A DNA stretch of 64,000 nt from an uncultured Flavobacteriales bacterium. Lineage in GTDB: Bacteria > Bacteroidota > Bacteroidia > Flavobacteriales_D > Sanyastnellaceae. Under the pieces are notes generated by a model, which searched no databases, was not told the origin of the DNA, and saw only the letters and a list, made by a program, of their open reading frames with translations. Positions 45,407 through 54,547 of this stretch are shown here, piece by piece. Numbering within the stretch: the stretch's first letter is position 1; each line of letters opens with the position of its first letter. The translations under genes and the position numbers were made by a program. The stretch spans positions 1 through 64,000 of the forward strand of contig CAJQJX010000011.1 in the NCBI GenBank assembly GCA_905478795.1. Reading direction: 5' to 3'.

Positions 45407-45409
45407 ACC

Positions 45410-45760
45410 ATGGCTGGAATTCGACAGGAACGCCTCGCGGCGCTGCTTCAAAAAGAAATTGGAAGTCTGCTCCAGCAGGAGTCTTCATTGCGCTTCGGCG
45501 GTCATTTCATCACCGTCACAACGGTTCGCTTGACCCCTGACCTCTCCCTGGCGCGGGTCTACCTGAGCTTCATGCCCATCGCTTCGGTGGGCAAGCCCGA
45601 AGAAGGGTTGGCACTGGTCCAGGCTGAGGGGTTTTTCATTCGGAAAAAACTCGCCGGAAAAGTGGGCAAGCATTTGCGCAAAATGCCCGAGCTGCGGTTT
45701 TTCCTCGATGACAGCCTTGACCACTATGAGGAAATCGACGGACTGCTCAAGGGCAGTTGA
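45410..45760 (+). CDS. rbfA: Ribosome-binding factor A
   Basis: A 116-aa KH-fold protein that helps late maturation of the 30S 5' end of 16S rRNA, notably in the cold. RQERLAALLQKEIGSLLQQE, FITVTTVRLTPDLSLARVY and the C-terminal LRFFLDDSLDHYEEIDGLL are family motifs. Start ATG at 45410, 3 nt after the secreted-protein gene. After it 147 bases without a gene precede the lolC-like gene; I see no terminator or RNA in them. Confidence 0.95.
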   Translation: MAGIRQERLAALLQKEIGSLLQQESSLRFGGHFITVTTVRLTPDLSLARVYLSFMPIASVGKPEEGLALVQAEGFFIRKKLAGKVGKHLRKMPELRFFLDDSLDHYEEIDGLLKGS

Positions 45761-45907
45761 TCGCTCCCGGCACACAGGGCAAACCGAAGGCCCCAACAAC
45801 AAAATGAAGTCTGTGATCGGACGGAGGGCATAAGCGTCATGTCGAAATAAACCGGCGATATGAAACCAAAGTCAACTCCCCTCGACGCTGAAACCTAATT
45901 TGGCCAG

Positions 45908-47152
45908 GTGAACGTACCGTTTCGCATCGCCCGCCGGTATCTCTGGTCCCGGAAATCGCAGCGCTTGATCCATTTGGTTTCGGGCATCTCGGTGTTTGTG
46001 GTCGCAGCAGTTGCCGCGGCCATGATCGCCATTCTCAGTGCCTTCAACGGCATCGAAGACCTCGTGGAAGACCTGTTTTCGAGCTTGGATACGGAGTTGG
46101 CGGTACTGCCCACCGAAGGCCGCACCATTGCAGCGGCATGGGTCGACAGCCTCCAAGCGCACCCTGGCATCGCCCACGCTGGGGGCGTGTTGGAACAAGA
46201 CGTGGTCGTCCGGCGACAAGGTGAGCCAAGGGTGTGCACGCTGCTGGGGTTCGATCTCGCACACGCCCGCTACACGGGTTTGGGGCAACGCCTGATTCGC
46301 GGAGGGCTCCTGCGCGAAGACACCTTGGGTATGCCTTGTGGGTATGTGGGGCTGGGCATTGCACGCCAGATGCGCTTGCCTTTCGAAGCCGACGCCCCGG
46401 TCACCTTGACGGTGGCGGCTCCCAAACGAGGCCGCAGCTTGGGTTCTATGAAAGGCCGCAGTTTGCTCGATGGTGGTGCCGAAAGCATGATGGTTTCGGG
46501 AAGACTTCCTGTTTGTGGTACGTTCTCCATCAATGCTGACATTGATGCCCGAACCATCGTGGGGAGCCTTGGCTTTGCTCAAGAAGTGCTTCAAAGGCCC
46601 CAAAGCATATCCCGCATCGAAGTGGTTCCTGCTGCTGGCTGGAGCCAAGACCAGTTACGTGCTGCCTTGGACGGCTTGCTGCCGCCCACACTCAAAACCC
46701 GGACCCGACGGGAAAAGAATGCCCTGATTCACGCCACCAGTCGGGCCGAGAAATGGGCCACGTTTGCGATTCTGAGCTTCATTCTAGTGGTCGCCGCCTT
46801 TAACATTCTCGCCGCTTTGACCATGCTGCTCTTGGACAAGCGCCGCGATGTGGCCACCCTGACCGCGATGGGCATGACTGGACGCGAAGTTCGGCAGGTA
46901 TTTAGCTGGCAAGGACTCTTGATCAATGCAGTGGGTGCCGCATCGGGCATTGGCATCGGGGTGGCGCTTGTGCTCCTGCAAGACCACTATGGGCTGGTTA
47001 GATTGGAAGGCGCGATGGTGCCTGCCTACCCTGTTGCGCTGCATGCCACCGACGTATTGGGGGTGGCCGCCGTGGTCTTGGGCGTGGGAGGCACTTTTAG
47101 CGCTGTCATGGTGGCGTACCTCGTTCGTCGCATCGTGCCCGATGCGGGCTAA
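45908..47152 (+). CDS. FtsX-like ABC transporter permease, lipoprotein-releasing type
   Basis: A 414-aa inner-membrane protein of the LolC/LolE family, which pulls lipoproteins from the inner membrane for delivery to LolA. NVPFRIARRYLWSRKSQRLIHLVSGISVF opens the first helix; a periplasmic MacB-like core follows (about 50-270), and three further helices with FtsX motifs (LDKRRDVATLTAMGMTGREVRQVFSWQG) lie at about 285-405. GTG start; TAATTTGG, close to the -7 consensus, lies 4 nt before. No LolD ATPase gene is adjacent, so it must come from elsewhere. Confidence 0.9.
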   Translation: MNVPFRIARRYLWSRKSQRLIHLVSGISVFVVAAVAAAMIAILSAFNGIEDLVEDLFSSLDTELAVLPTEGRTIAAAWVDSLQAHPGIAHAGGVLEQDVVVRRQGEPRVCTLLGFDLAHARYTGLGQRLIRGGLLREDTLGMPCGYVGLGIARQMRLPFEADAPVTLTVAAPKRGRSLGSMKGRSLLDGGAESMMVSGRLPVCGTFSINADIDARTIVGSLGFAQEVLQRPQSISRIEVVPAAGWSQDQLRAALDGLLPPTLKTRTRREKNALIHATSRAEKWATFAILSFILVVAAFNILAALTMLLLDKRRDVATLTAMGMTGREVRQVFSWQGLLINAVGAASGIGIGVALVLLQDHYGLVRLEGAMVPAYPVALHATDVLGVAAVVLGVGGTFSAVMVAYLVRRIVPDAG

Positions 47153-47157
47153 TTTTG
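47150..47157 (+). promoter_or_regulatory. -7 box for dusB, embedded in the upstream stop codon
   Basis: TAATTTTG matches TAnnTTTG exactly; its TAA is the stop codon of the permease gene. Four bases (CACC) separate it from the dusB ATG. Confidence 0.5.
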
Positions 47158-47161
47158 CACC

Positions 47162-48157
47162 ATGGTCCGCATTGGCTCTGTAGAACTCGGTGAATTCCCC
47201 CTCCTCCTGGCCCCCATGGAGGATGTGAGCGATCCCCCCTTCCGTACCCTGTGCAAAAAGCACGGTGCGGATATGATGTACACGGAGTTCATCAGCTCAG
47301 AAGGACTGATTCGTGACGCGGTCAAAAGCAGGCAAAAACTCGATATCTACGAAAAAGAAAGGCCCGTCGGCATACAGATTTTTGGGTCCGAAATCGACTC
47401 CATGCGCCGTGCTGCCGAGATCACAGCGGCGTCTGGGCCCGATGTGCTCGACATCAACTACGGTTGCCCGGTCAAGAAGGTCGCCTGCAAAGGTGCTGGT
47501 GCTGGAATCCTGCAAGACATTCCCAAAATGGTCTCCATGACCAAGGAGATAGTAGAGGCCGTTGACCTTCCGGTAACGGTGAAGACCCGCCTGGGGTGGG
47601 ACGACAACTCTAAGTACATCGTAGAAGTGGCAGAACGGCTTCAAGACGTGGGCATCCAGGCCATTTCCATCCACGGCCGCACCCGCGCTCAGATGTACAA
47701 GGGTGAAGCCGACTGGTCGTTGATTCGGGCCGTCAAAGAGAACCCCAACATGCACATTCCCGTCTTTGGCAATGGCGACATCGACACCCCAGAAAAGGCG
47801 CTTGCTTACCGCAAAGAATATGGCGTCGACGGCATCATGATTGGCAGAGGGAGCATTGGAAACCCCTGGATCTTCGATGAGATCAAGCACTTCTTCGCGA
47901 CGGGAGAGCACCTGGCCGCCCCCACAGTTTCCGACAGGGTGGAAGCAGCTCGGGCCCACCTGGTGCATAGCCTTGAATGGAAGGGCGAACGGCTCGGCGT
48001 GGTGGAAATGAGGCGGCACTACGCGAACTATTTCCGGGGCTTGGCCCACTTCAAGCAACACCGATTGGTCTTGGTCACCGAGGAAAGTCCAGCCGCACTT
48101 CATGCGGAACTCGACAAGGTGGCCGAAACCTATTCAGACGGCATCTCCAACGCTTAG
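47162..48157 (+). CDS. dusB: tRNA-dihydrouridine synthase (DusB family)
   Basis: A 331-aa FMN enzyme that reduces uridine in the tRNA D-loop with NADPH. APMEDVSDPPFRTLCKKHGADMMYTEF starts the FMN barrel; the catalytic Cys is in DINYGCPVKKVACKGAG, and ISIHGRTRAQMYKGEADW plus GIMIGRGSIGNPWIF are DusB signatures. The C-terminal helical domain has the MRRHYANYFRG motif. It lies 9 nt after the permease and 9 nt before the CPBP gene. Confidence 0.95.
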   Translation: MVRIGSVELGEFPLLLAPMEDVSDPPFRTLCKKHGADMMYTEFISSEGLIRDAVKSRQKLDIYEKERPVGIQIFGSEIDSMRRAAEITAASGPDVLDINYGCPVKKVACKGAGAGILQDIPKMVSMTKEIVEAVDLPVTVKTRLGWDDNSKYIVEVAERLQDVGIQAISIHGRTRAQMYKGEADWSLIRAVKENPNMHIPVFGNGDIDTPEKALAYRKEYGVDGIMIGRGSIGNPWIFDEIKHFFATGEHLAAPTVSDRVEAARAHLVHSLEWKGERLGVVEMRRHYANYFRGLAHFKQHRLVLVTEESPAALHAELDKVAETYSDGISNA

Positions 48158-48166
48158 ATTCACAGT

Positions 48167-49060
48167 GTGAATAGCGAACGCATCCAAGCGCTCAGTCGGG
48201 CGCTCATCTTCCTCGGGCTCGTCTTTGTATGCTCCGTTACGGCCTCCGTCATGGCTGCAATGCTCACCCCCCTCTTTTTCTCTGAGGCCGTGAGCACCAT
48301 GCCCGGTGGGCCCTTGCCCTCCAGCGCAAGCGAATGGTGGCAATTGCACCTTCAAAACCTGATCAGTCAGTCCCTTGGTTTTGGGGGGGCCGTAGCGATC
48401 GCCGCTGTACTGTGGAAGCGATCCGTCCCGGTCGGACTCGGCGCCTCACCCCGCGCATTGGCGCCCTTGGGCTTGTTGGTGGTGGTGCTCGCTACACTGT
48501 TGTCTGCGCCTGTAATGGCCATGCTGTACGAGTGGAATGTGTGGGCCATCCCCGAAGGCTCCGCTTTGGAGGCCATCTTCAAACCCATCGAGGCGATGCT
48601 CGAAGAGGTGACCACTTTCTTGGTCACTGCAGAAGGCAACCGCCGCATCATTGTGATCCTCAGCGTTGCGCTGGTGCCTGCAGTTTTCGAGGAGTTGGCC
48701 TTTAGAGGGGCATTGCAGCCCTTGCTGATCAAGGCCACCGGAAAGCCGTGGGTCGGGATCGCCATCGCCTCTGTCATCTTTAGCGCCATCCACTTTCAAT
48801 TCTATGGATTCTTGCCCCGCGTTTTTCTCGGAGCGCTTTTTGGGTGGTTCGCGTACCGCAGTGGAAGCCTATTGCCGGGAATGTTGGCACACTTCGTCAA
48901 CAACGCAGGGGCGGCTGTTACCCTGTGGTACACGGGCAGCATGACCGAAGACCTGTTCGAAATAGAGACTTGGACCGTCTTGGTGAGTGTGACATTGACC
49001 GCGGCCACCCTCCTGGCTTACCACCGTCTTATGCCTGATTCGGCGCATCGCGCAGGCTGA
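48167..49060 (+). CDS. CPBP family intramembrane metalloprotease
   Basis: A 297-aa integral membrane protein with about seven helices. The Abi/CPBP motifs are intact: EELAFRGALQPLLIKA (motif 1, EExxxR), FSAIHFQFYGFLPRVFLGALFG (motif 2, FxxxH), and MLAHFVNNAGAA (motif 3, HxxxN). Related proteases cleave CAAX-type or membrane substrates; some are bacteriocin immunity proteins. The substrate is unknown. GTG start. The last 32 nt overlap the 3' end of the convergent ispD gene. Confidence 0.9.
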   Translation: MNSERIQALSRALIFLGLVFVCSVTASVMAAMLTPLFFSEAVSTMPGGPLPSSASEWWQLHLQNLISQSLGFGGAVAIAAVLWKRSVPVGLGASPRALAPLGLLVVVLATLLSAPVMAMLYEWNVWAIPEGSALEAIFKPIEAMLEEVTTFLVTAEGNRRIIVILSVALVPAVFEELAFRGALQPLLIKATGKPWVGIAIASVIFSAIHFQFYGFLPRVFLGALFGWFAYRSGSLLPGMLAHFVNNAGAAVTLWYTGSMTEDLFEIETWTVLVSVTLTAATLLAYHRLMPDSAHRAG

Positions 49061-49715
49061 GGAAGGCCTCTGCGCTCAACAAATCTTCTGGCGTGGTGAT
49101 TTTGATGTTGTGGAGGTCACCGTCCACCAAGGTCACATCACTTCCCCCAAACTCCCACACCGATGCGTCATCGGTGAAGTGAGGTTGATAGCCCACTTCG
49201 TACGCCACGCGCAGACGGGGTAAGGAAAAGACCTGTGGTGTTTGCACAGCGCGCAGTGCTGCACGGTTGAGTGGCGCACTCCCCTGCTCCCCCACATGGC
49301 GAATGGTGTCTTTGACCGGGACAACCGGAATCGCAGCACCGCTCTTCTCCGCGGCCTCATAGCACCGTCGAATGGTGTCCACTTCTGCAAAAGGGCGCAC
49401 TGCATCGTGGATGCCCACCCACCCGGTTCCTTCGGGCAAGGCTGCCATGCCCTCGCGCACGGAGTGAAAGCGCTCTGCCCCTCCATTGACCACCCGATCA
49501 ACCCGAGCTTCAGGATGGGCTGTGACCACCTCTTCCCAAGCTGGGTGCAGACTCTCGTGAAGCACCAGCACGATGTACAAATCGGGGTAGGCTTCCCGGA
49601 ACCTGGTGAGGGTATGCACGATAACCGGCCGGCCCCCAAGCGGTAAAAACTGCTTGGCGACCGGCCGGTTCATGCGGGTGCCTGTGCCGCCCGCGACGAG
49701 GATCAGGTATCGCAT
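49029..49715 (-). CDS. ispD: 2-C-methyl-D-erythritol 4-phosphate cytidylyltransferase
   Basis: A 228-aa MEP-pathway enzyme making CDP-methylerythritol for isoprenoid synthesis. The nucleotide site LVAGGTGTRMNRPVAKQFL is at the N-terminus; GIHDAVRPFAEV and ALRAVQTPQVFSLPRL are conserved. The start is uncertain: ATG at 49713-49715 gives the normal family N-terminus, but an ATG at 49731-49733 (six codons earlier) overlaps the sodA stop as TAATG. It is co-transcribed with sodA and convergent with the CPBP gene. Confidence 0.95.
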   Translation of the reverse strand: MRYLILVAGGTGTRMNRPVAKQFLPLGGRPVIVHTLTRFREAYPDLYIVLVLHESLHPAWEEVVTAHPEARVDRVVNGGAERFHSVREGMAALPEGTGWVGIHDAVRPFAEVDTIRRCYEAAEKSGAAIPVVPVKDTIRHVGEQGSAPLNRAALRAVQTPQVFSLPRLRVAYEVGYQPHFTDDASVWEFGGSDVTLVDGDLHNIKITTPEDLLSAEAFLSLRDAPNQA

Positions 49716-49732
49716 GCGGCTCAGGCTAGACA

Positions 49733-50338
49733 TTAGCCGCGTGCAGCGGCGAAACGCTCGGAGATGGCGTTCCAATCAATGACATTGAAGAACGCCGCGA
49801 TGTAATCGGGACGGCGGTTCTGGTAGTTCAAGTAGTAGGCGTGCTCCCAAACGTCAAGACCAAGGATGGGGAATCCACCGCATCCCACGCCGTTCATCAG
49901 GGGGTTGTCCTGGTTGGCAGATGAGCACACTTCGAGGGCGCCACCTTTCACGCAGAGCCAAGCCCATCCGCTACCAAAGCGGGTCGCGGCGGCTGCAGCA
50001 AAGGCCTCTTTAAATCCGTCGTAGCTGCCAAAGGCAGCGTCGATGGCGGCACCGAGATCACCGCTAGGTGCACCTCCTCCATTGGGAGACATGCTCGTCC
50101 AGAACATGTTGTGGTTGTAGTATCCTCCACCATTGTTGCGCACAGCACCGTTGTCAGCGTGCTGACCGCACAGTTCTTCGATGGATTTACCGGCGAGGTC
50201 AGTGCCTTCGATGGCCGCATTCAGCTTGGCGGTGTATCCGGCGTGGTGCTTGCCGTGGTGAATTTCCATGGTGCGCGCGTCGATGTGAGGCTCGAGGGCG
50301 TCGTAGGCGTATGGAAGTGCGGGGAGTTCAAATGACAT
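49733..50338 (-). CDS. sodA: Superoxide dismutase (Fe/Mn family)
   Basis: A 201-aa cytoplasmic enzyme. Metal ligands: His27 in [12 protein letters not shown], the His in NHNMFWTSM, the Asp and His in [24 protein letters not shown] and [13 protein letters not shown] are SOD core motifs. Fe or Mn use cannot be decided from sequence alone. It is preceded by ctpA at 35 nt and overlapped by one base with the alternative ispD start. Confidence 0.97.
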   Translation of the reverse strand: MSFELPALPYAYDALEPHIDARTMEIHHGKHHAGYTAKLNAAIEGTDLAGKSIEELCGQHADNGAVRNNGGGYYNHNMFWTSMSPNGGGAPSGDLGAAIDAAFGSYDGFKEAFAAAAATRFGSGWAWLCVKGGALEVCSSANQDNPLMNGVGCGGFPILGLDVWEHAYYLNYQNRRPDYIAAFFNVIDWNAISERFAAARG

Positions 50339-50373
50339 GGTGTGGATATTGAGGGGTTCTTCGGAATGCGAAT

Positions 50374-52041
50374 TTAGTCGTTCTGATCGGGCTCTGTAGC
50401 CGGTGGGGGCGCGGGTTCTGGTGCCAACACTGCAGCGATCTCTTCAAATACGTCTTGTGCTGCTTTCCATTCATCGTCCCAATCCAAAGAAGACCGGTGG
50501 CCTGCAGACTCGCCCCACACGTTGTGCGCAACGCGCTCAACGATTCTTCTGCGGGTCAGAACTGTGGCACGGGCGCGCCCTTCTTCTGGAAGGTATGTTT
50601 CGTCGATCAGTGCTGCGACCCCAAGGTCATAGCCCCTTTCGACCTGTTCCAAGAAGGCCGACACACCGCCCATAGCCACAAGCTCGGGCCGCTTTTCTTC
50701 CGTGAGTTGAAAAGCGTGTTCCCGAATGCGACCTGCGTAAACGAGCTCTCTGAAAGACGCGGGATAACTCCCGGTATCCAAGGGCACAAAGACGTCTGGC
50801 GCAATGCCTCCACCTCCAAATACTGTGCGGCCAGAGCGGGTCAGAAAGGCCAATGAATCCACCCGATACACGCTGTCTTCCACGAGGTATTCTCCCCGCT
50901 CCTCGCGCTCGCGCCATTCCTGTTCATAGTCGACCCCATTGCCATAGGGACGCTGAATCGAACGGCCGCTCGGCGTGTAGTAACGGGCCACCGTCAACCT
51001 CAAGGCACCGCGGTCCGCCACCGGAAACTCCTCCTGGACCAGTCCTTTTCCAAAGGTTCGGCGTCCAACCACCACTCCGCGGTCGTGGTCCTGAATCGCA
51101 CCTGCAAAAATTTCGCTCGCAGAGGCACTGCCTTCATCGACCATGATGACCAGCGGTTCCTTGCGGAAAGCACCGGGGCGGTCGGTCAGGTAATCGCGCC
51201 TGGGCTGGGCGGTCCCTTCCGTGTAGACAACGAGGTCTCCCTTTTCCAAGAAATGCTCTACCATCGGCACCGCAGCATGCAAGTAGCCTCCGCCGTTGCC
51301 CCGTAAATCCAACACAAAGCGCTGGGCCCCGGCATCGCGCAATGCGAAGAGGGCTTGTTCGAACTCTTCATGGGTGTTGCGCGCAAAACGGATGACCTTG
51401 ATGTAACCGACATCGCCAAGAACCTCTGCAGACACCACGCTGTGAATGGGGATGCGCCCTCTCCGAATGCTCACATCCACAGAATCCGATGTGGTTCGGC
51501 CCGGACGGAACAGCCCCAATCGGACGTTCGTTCCCGCGGGACCTTTGAGCAGCTCCATGACTTTGGAGTTGGTCAATCCCGTACCCGCAATCACGGAGTC
51601 GTCCACCTCCACAATGCGGTCGCCAGCCAATACGCCGGCTTCAGCACTTGGTCCGCCTGGAATGGGAGTGACCACCATGATGGTGTCATTCTGGAGTAGA
51701 AATTCCACGCCGATGCCCTCGAAGTTGCCTTCCATCGGCTCCGCCATAGCTGCAAGTTCGGCGCTGCTAAACCAGTCGCTGTGCGGGTCCAGTTCATCCA
51801 AGATGGCATCGATCGCCACTTCAGTTAACCTCGACCGGTCCACTGGGTCCACATACATGCGGTCGATGCGGTCCAACACAGAGGTCAGCACCTGTCCTGT
51901 AGGCGCATATTCACGTCCCTGAAGGCTCCAAATTGCCTGCTCTCCATGAAGCCCCCGACCCAAGTAAGCTCCTAACATGAGGGCAACCCCGAGTGCCAAG
52001 GGCATCCAGGCGCGCGGGACAGGTGGTCGGTTATTGGACAT
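50374..52041 (-). CDS. ctpA: S41 family carboxy-terminal processing peptidase
   Basis: A 555-aa protease with an N-terminal membrane anchor (about 12-28), facing the periplasm. A PDZ domain lies at about 95-180 ([25 protein letters not shown]). The serine-lysine dyad is probably Ser307 (in [11 protein letters not shown]) and Lys332 (in [10 protein letters not shown]). The last 170 residues are a C-terminal extension typical of Bacteroidota CtpA proteins. It overlaps the dCMP deaminase gene by 11 nt. Confidence 0.95.
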   Translation of the reverse strand: MSNNRPPVPRAWMPLALGVALMLGAYLGRGLHGEQAIWSLQGREYAPTGQVLTSVLDRIDRMYVDPVDRSRLTEVAIDAILDELDPHSDWFSSAELAAMAEPMEGNFEGIGVEFLLQNDTIMVVTPIPGGPSAEAGVLAGDRIVEVDDSVIAGTGLTNSKVMELLKGPAGTNVRLGLFRPGRTTSDSVDVSIRRGRIPIHSVVSAEVLGDVGYIKVIRFARNTHEEFEQALFALRDAGAQRFVLDLRGNGGGYLHAAVPMVEHFLEKGDLVVYTEGTAQPRRDYLTDRPGAFRKEPLVIMVDEGSASASEIFAGAIQDHDRGVVVGRRTFGKGLVQEEFPVADRGALRLTVARYYTPSGRSIQRPYGNGVDYEQEWREREERGEYLVEDSVYRVDSLAFLTRSGRTVFGGGGIAPDVFVPLDTGSYPASFRELVYAGRIREHAFQLTEEKRPELVAMGGVSAFLEQVERGYDLGVAALIDETYLPEEGRARATVLTRRRIVERVAHNVWGESAGHRSSLDWDDEWKAAQDVFEEIAAVLAPEPAPPPATEPDQND

Positions 52042-52486
52042 CCGTGTAACGTACAGTTTGAACGCCTGCTTGGTTCAAGAACTTCAAACCGGAATCGTCC
52101 TTGTAGGCGTCGATATAGACCAGCCGACGAATGCCGACTTGATGAATGAGCTTGGCGCATTCACGACACGGCGATAAGGTGATGTAGAGCGTGGCGCCCT
52201 TGGCGGTGTGTGAGGACCTTGCCAGCTTGGTGATGGCATTGGCTTCGGCATGCAGCACGTACCAATGGGTTTCTCCCTCTGCATTCTCGCAGGCATTGGG
52301 CATGCCACTCGGCGTGCCGTTGTAGCCATCGGAGACGATCATGCCCTCGCGCACAATCAGCGCGCCCACTTGCTTGCGCTGACAGTGGGACAAGGCGGCC
52401 CATTCACGGGCCATCCTCAAATAGGCCCTGTCGTAACGGCTTTGCTTTTCCACATCCACCCAACGAAGGTAATGGGTCACCCGCAT
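52031..52486 (-). CDS. dCMP deaminase family protein
   Basis: A 151-aa zinc cytidine/deoxycytidylate deaminase. HAEANAI holds the zinc His and catalytic Glu, and SPCRECAKLI the two zinc Cys. SHCQRKQVGALIVREGMIVSDGYNGTPSG matches the dCMP deaminase/ComEB group, making dUMP for thymidylate synthesis. It is the first gene of the minus-strand run ComEB-like, ctpA, sodA, ispD, and is divergent from pduO with a 50-nt gap. Confidence 0.92.
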   Translation of the reverse strand: MRVTHYLRWVDVEKQSRYDRAYLRMAREWAALSHCQRKQVGALIVREGMIVSDGYNGTPSGMPNACENAEGETHWYVLHAEANAITKLARSSHTAKGATLYITLSPCRECAKLIHQVGIRRLVYIDAYKDDSGLKFLNQAGVQTVRYTDVQ

Positions 52487-52499
52487 CCCTGACCCTGCC

Positions 52500-52532
52500 T
52501 TGACATCGGTTGTGTTTCTAAGTGCACCTTTG
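52500..52532 (+). promoter_or_regulatory. Promoter of the cobalamin adenosyltransferase gene
   Basis: TTG at 52500-52502 and CACCTTTG at 52525-52532 (one base off TAnnTTTG) are separated by 22 nt. The box ends 4 nt before the ATG at 52537. Confidence 0.45.
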
Positions 52533-52536
52533 CAGC

Positions 52537-53094
52537 ATGCGCATTTATACCCGCACCGGAGATGGAGGTGAAACCTCTCTGTTCGATGGCTCTCGTGTCC
52601 ACAAGGATGACGCCCGAATCGAAGCTTATGGCACGATAGACGAACTCAATGCTGTCGTCGGTGTCTTGCTCGATCACGCCACTTTGGCTCCACAGCAAGA
52701 AGAATTTCGAAAAATCCAGGATCATTTGTTTCGCATTGGCGGCATGTTTGCCGATCCCAATGGGCCGCGCGAAGGCCAGCCCATGGTGGATGCGTCAGAT
52801 GTTGAAGGCCTGGAGCATTGGATCGACGGGATGGAGAAAGACCTCCCGCCTCTGCGCCACTTTGTGCTCCCCGGCGGTTCGCCTGCCGTCTCCGCATGCC
52901 ACGTGGCCCGCACGGTTTGTCGCAGGGCAGAGCGCCGCGCTGTCGCTTTGGACCGGCTCGTTGTGCAGTCGGCCGACGCTATGCGCTACCTGAATCGGCT
53001 GAGTGACGCCTTTTTTACACTCGGTCGCTGGGCAGCGCATTCAGAGGGTACAGTGGAAGAAAAGTGGCCCCGTGACACGAATCCTAGCTCCTGA
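52537..53094 (+). CDS. Cob(I)yrinic acid a,c-diamide adenosyltransferase (PduO type)
   Basis: A 185-aa trimeric enzyme that adenosylates cobalamin. MRIYTRTGDGGETSLFDGSRV is the ATP-binding start of the PduO family; ARTVCRRAERRAVAL and RYLNRLSDAFFTLGRWAA are further motifs. AdoCbl would be needed for methylmalonyl-CoA mutase, in line with the epimerase gene at 39473. I chose the ATG at 52537; an upstream GTG would add five residues. Confidence 0.95.
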   Translation: MRIYTRTGDGGETSLFDGSRVHKDDARIEAYGTIDELNAVVGVLLDHATLAPQQEEFRKIQDHLFRIGGMFADPNGPREGQPMVDASDVEGLEHWIDGMEKDLPPLRHFVLPGGSPAVSACHVARTVCRRAERRAVALDRLVVQSADAMRYLNRLSDAFFTLGRWAAHSEGTVEEKWPRDTNPSS

Positions 53095-53126
53095 GCCAAA
53101 CATTTTGCGCTGATTTTGCGTAAGGC

Positions 53127-53156
53127 TTGCACAGTATTGAGACTCGGTTACTTTTG
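53127..53156 (+). promoter_or_regulatory. Promoter of the DUF2795 gene
   Basis: TTG at 53127-53129, a 19-nt spacer, then TACTTTTG at 53149-53156, an exact TAnnTTTG. This is the best full Bacteroidota-type promoter in the window; the ATG follows 22 nt later. Confidence 0.6.
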
Positions 53157-53178
53157 CCGCGCCCAAATGTGACACACC

Positions 53179-53400
53179 ATGTATTGGACACTTGAATTAG
53201 CCTCCTACCTCGAAGACGCTCCTTGGCCCGCCACAAAGGACGAGCTGATTGACTTCGCTATGCGTACCGGTGCCCCCCTAGAAGTGGTGGAGAACCTTCA
53301 GCACATTGAAGACGATCAGGAGACTTACGACACCATTGAAGACATCTGGCCGGACTATCCGTCAAAGGAAGACTTCTTCTTTAATGAAGACGAATACTGA
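53179..53400 (+). CDS. DUF2795 family protein
   Basis: A 73-aa acidic protein (MYWTLELASYLEDAPWPATK ... IWPDYPSKEDFFFNEDEY). It is a very strongly conserved small protein in Bacteroidota with no known function; DUF2795 is a helical fold that looks like a DNA- or protein-binding module. It has its own promoter and terminator, so it is a monocistronic and probably well expressed gene. Confidence 0.92.
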   Translation: MYWTLELASYLEDAPWPATKDELIDFAMRTGAPLEVVENLQHIEDDQETYDTIEDIWPDYPSKEDFFFNEDEY

Positions 53401-53420
53401 CACCTCTGCACCTTGCAGCG

Positions 53421-53456
53421 AAAGCCGGTTCCCTCATGAACTGGCTTTTTTTTGTC
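53421..53456 (+). terminator. Terminator after the DUF2795 gene
   Basis: AAAGCC-g-GTTC and GAAC-t-GGCTTT form an interrupted stem, followed by eight T. The complementary run of A upstream allows some function in the other direction for lysC. Confidence 0.8.
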
Positions 53457-53479
53457 CTCCTGTTTGGGGTTGATGCCTG

Positions 53480-54547
53480 TCAAAAAACCAAACGAATGCA
53501 GCCCGGAATGTTTGGGTCGGCCACAGAAGAAGCGGCCGACCGGTCCGGAAAAACGGCATTCCACTCTGCGAGGGCTGCATCGGGATGGTTGGTGAGGCAG
53601 CGCACCTCTTCTTCTCCTGATATGCCGGAACCAAACGCCCACAGCAAGGGCAATCCAAGTGGTGCCGTTTGTCCTTCGATCACCGTCCCCGTTGCTTCGG
53701 GCTGCTGAAAGCTGCGGACCTCCAAGGGGATATCGGCACGCTGAAGCGGAGCCATGGTTGCGGGATGCAGAATGCCTGCTCCGGCCTGACTCATCCTTTC
53801 TGCTGTCCCATGGTCGAGCCGTTCGATTTTTTGGGCGGAAGGCCAGCGTCTCGGATCTCCTGTCATCACACCTTCGACGTCCTTCCAAACCACGAGGCGC
53901 TCCGCGCCCCATGCCTCCGCGAGCAATGCCCCGCTATAATCTGAACCTTCTCTGCCCAACGTGGTCGGTATGCCACCCAACGTTCCTCCCACAAACCCTT
54001 GGGTGACCGCCAAGCCACCGCCCATTGCCGACAATGCGCGCCGAATAGCCTCTCCTGTGCTGGACAAGTCGACCTGTGCGGTGCGGTGCGTTTCGTCGGT
54101 CCGAATGAGGTGCCACGCCGATAGCCACTGAGCGGGCACACCCAGTTCCATCAGGTGAGCATGGACAATCCGCGTGGACAGGCGCTCTCCAAAACCCACG
54201 ATGGCATCATAGCCTTTTGCGTCTGCCATCGCCTTCCCGTTCAAGGATTCGGCTACAGACAGAAGTTCGGCCACATCCTTGCGGAGCAGGGCCGCCGGAA
54301 GCGACAAATCCCTCACCACATTGGTGTGAAAGTCCAGCACAGCAGCACAGCGTGCCTCCACAGCTCCACCTTCTGGAAGACCCCTCCACACCTTCTCCAA
54401 GGCGTTGGTGGACTTGGCCATCGCGCTGACGACCACAACCGGTTGAATCCCTTGATCGCACAACCCTTGTACGATGCGCCCTACGTTCCGGACCGCCTCG
54501 GCGTCCCGCACAGACGCCCCACCAAATTTGTGGACCTCACGCTTCAT
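53480..54547 (-). CDS. Aspartokinase, catalytic domain only
   Basis: A 355-aa enzyme phosphorylating aspartate, first step of the Lys/Thr/Met family. VHKFGGASVRDAEAVRNV is the kinase N-terminus; VGFGERLSTRIVHAHL, GFVGGTLGGIPTTLGREGSDYSG and VVWKDVEGVMTGDPR are nucleotide/aspartate site motifs. After the end of the kinase fold only about 60 residues remain, with no recognisable pair of ACT domains, so feedback inhibition by lysine or threonine may be absent or provided by another isozyme. The ATG at 54545-54547 gives the conserved start. It overlaps the GNAT gene by 4 nt. Confidence 0.9.
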   Translation of the reverse strand: MKREVHKFGGASVRDAEAVRNVGRIVQGLCDQGIQPVVVVSAMAKSTNALEKVWRGLPEGGAVEARCAAVLDFHTNVVRDLSLPAALLRKDVAELLSVAESLNGKAMADAKGYDAIVGFGERLSTRIVHAHLMELGVPAQWLSAWHLIRTDETHRTAQVDLSSTGEAIRRALSAMGGGLAVTQGFVGGTLGGIPTTLGREGSDYSGALLAEAWGAERLVVWKDVEGVMTGDPRRWPSAQKIERLDHGTAERMSQAGAGILHPATMAPLQRADIPLEVRSFQQPEATGTVIEGQTAPLGLPLLWAFGSGISGEEEVRCLTNHPDAALAEWNAVFPDRSAASSVADPNIPGCIRLVF

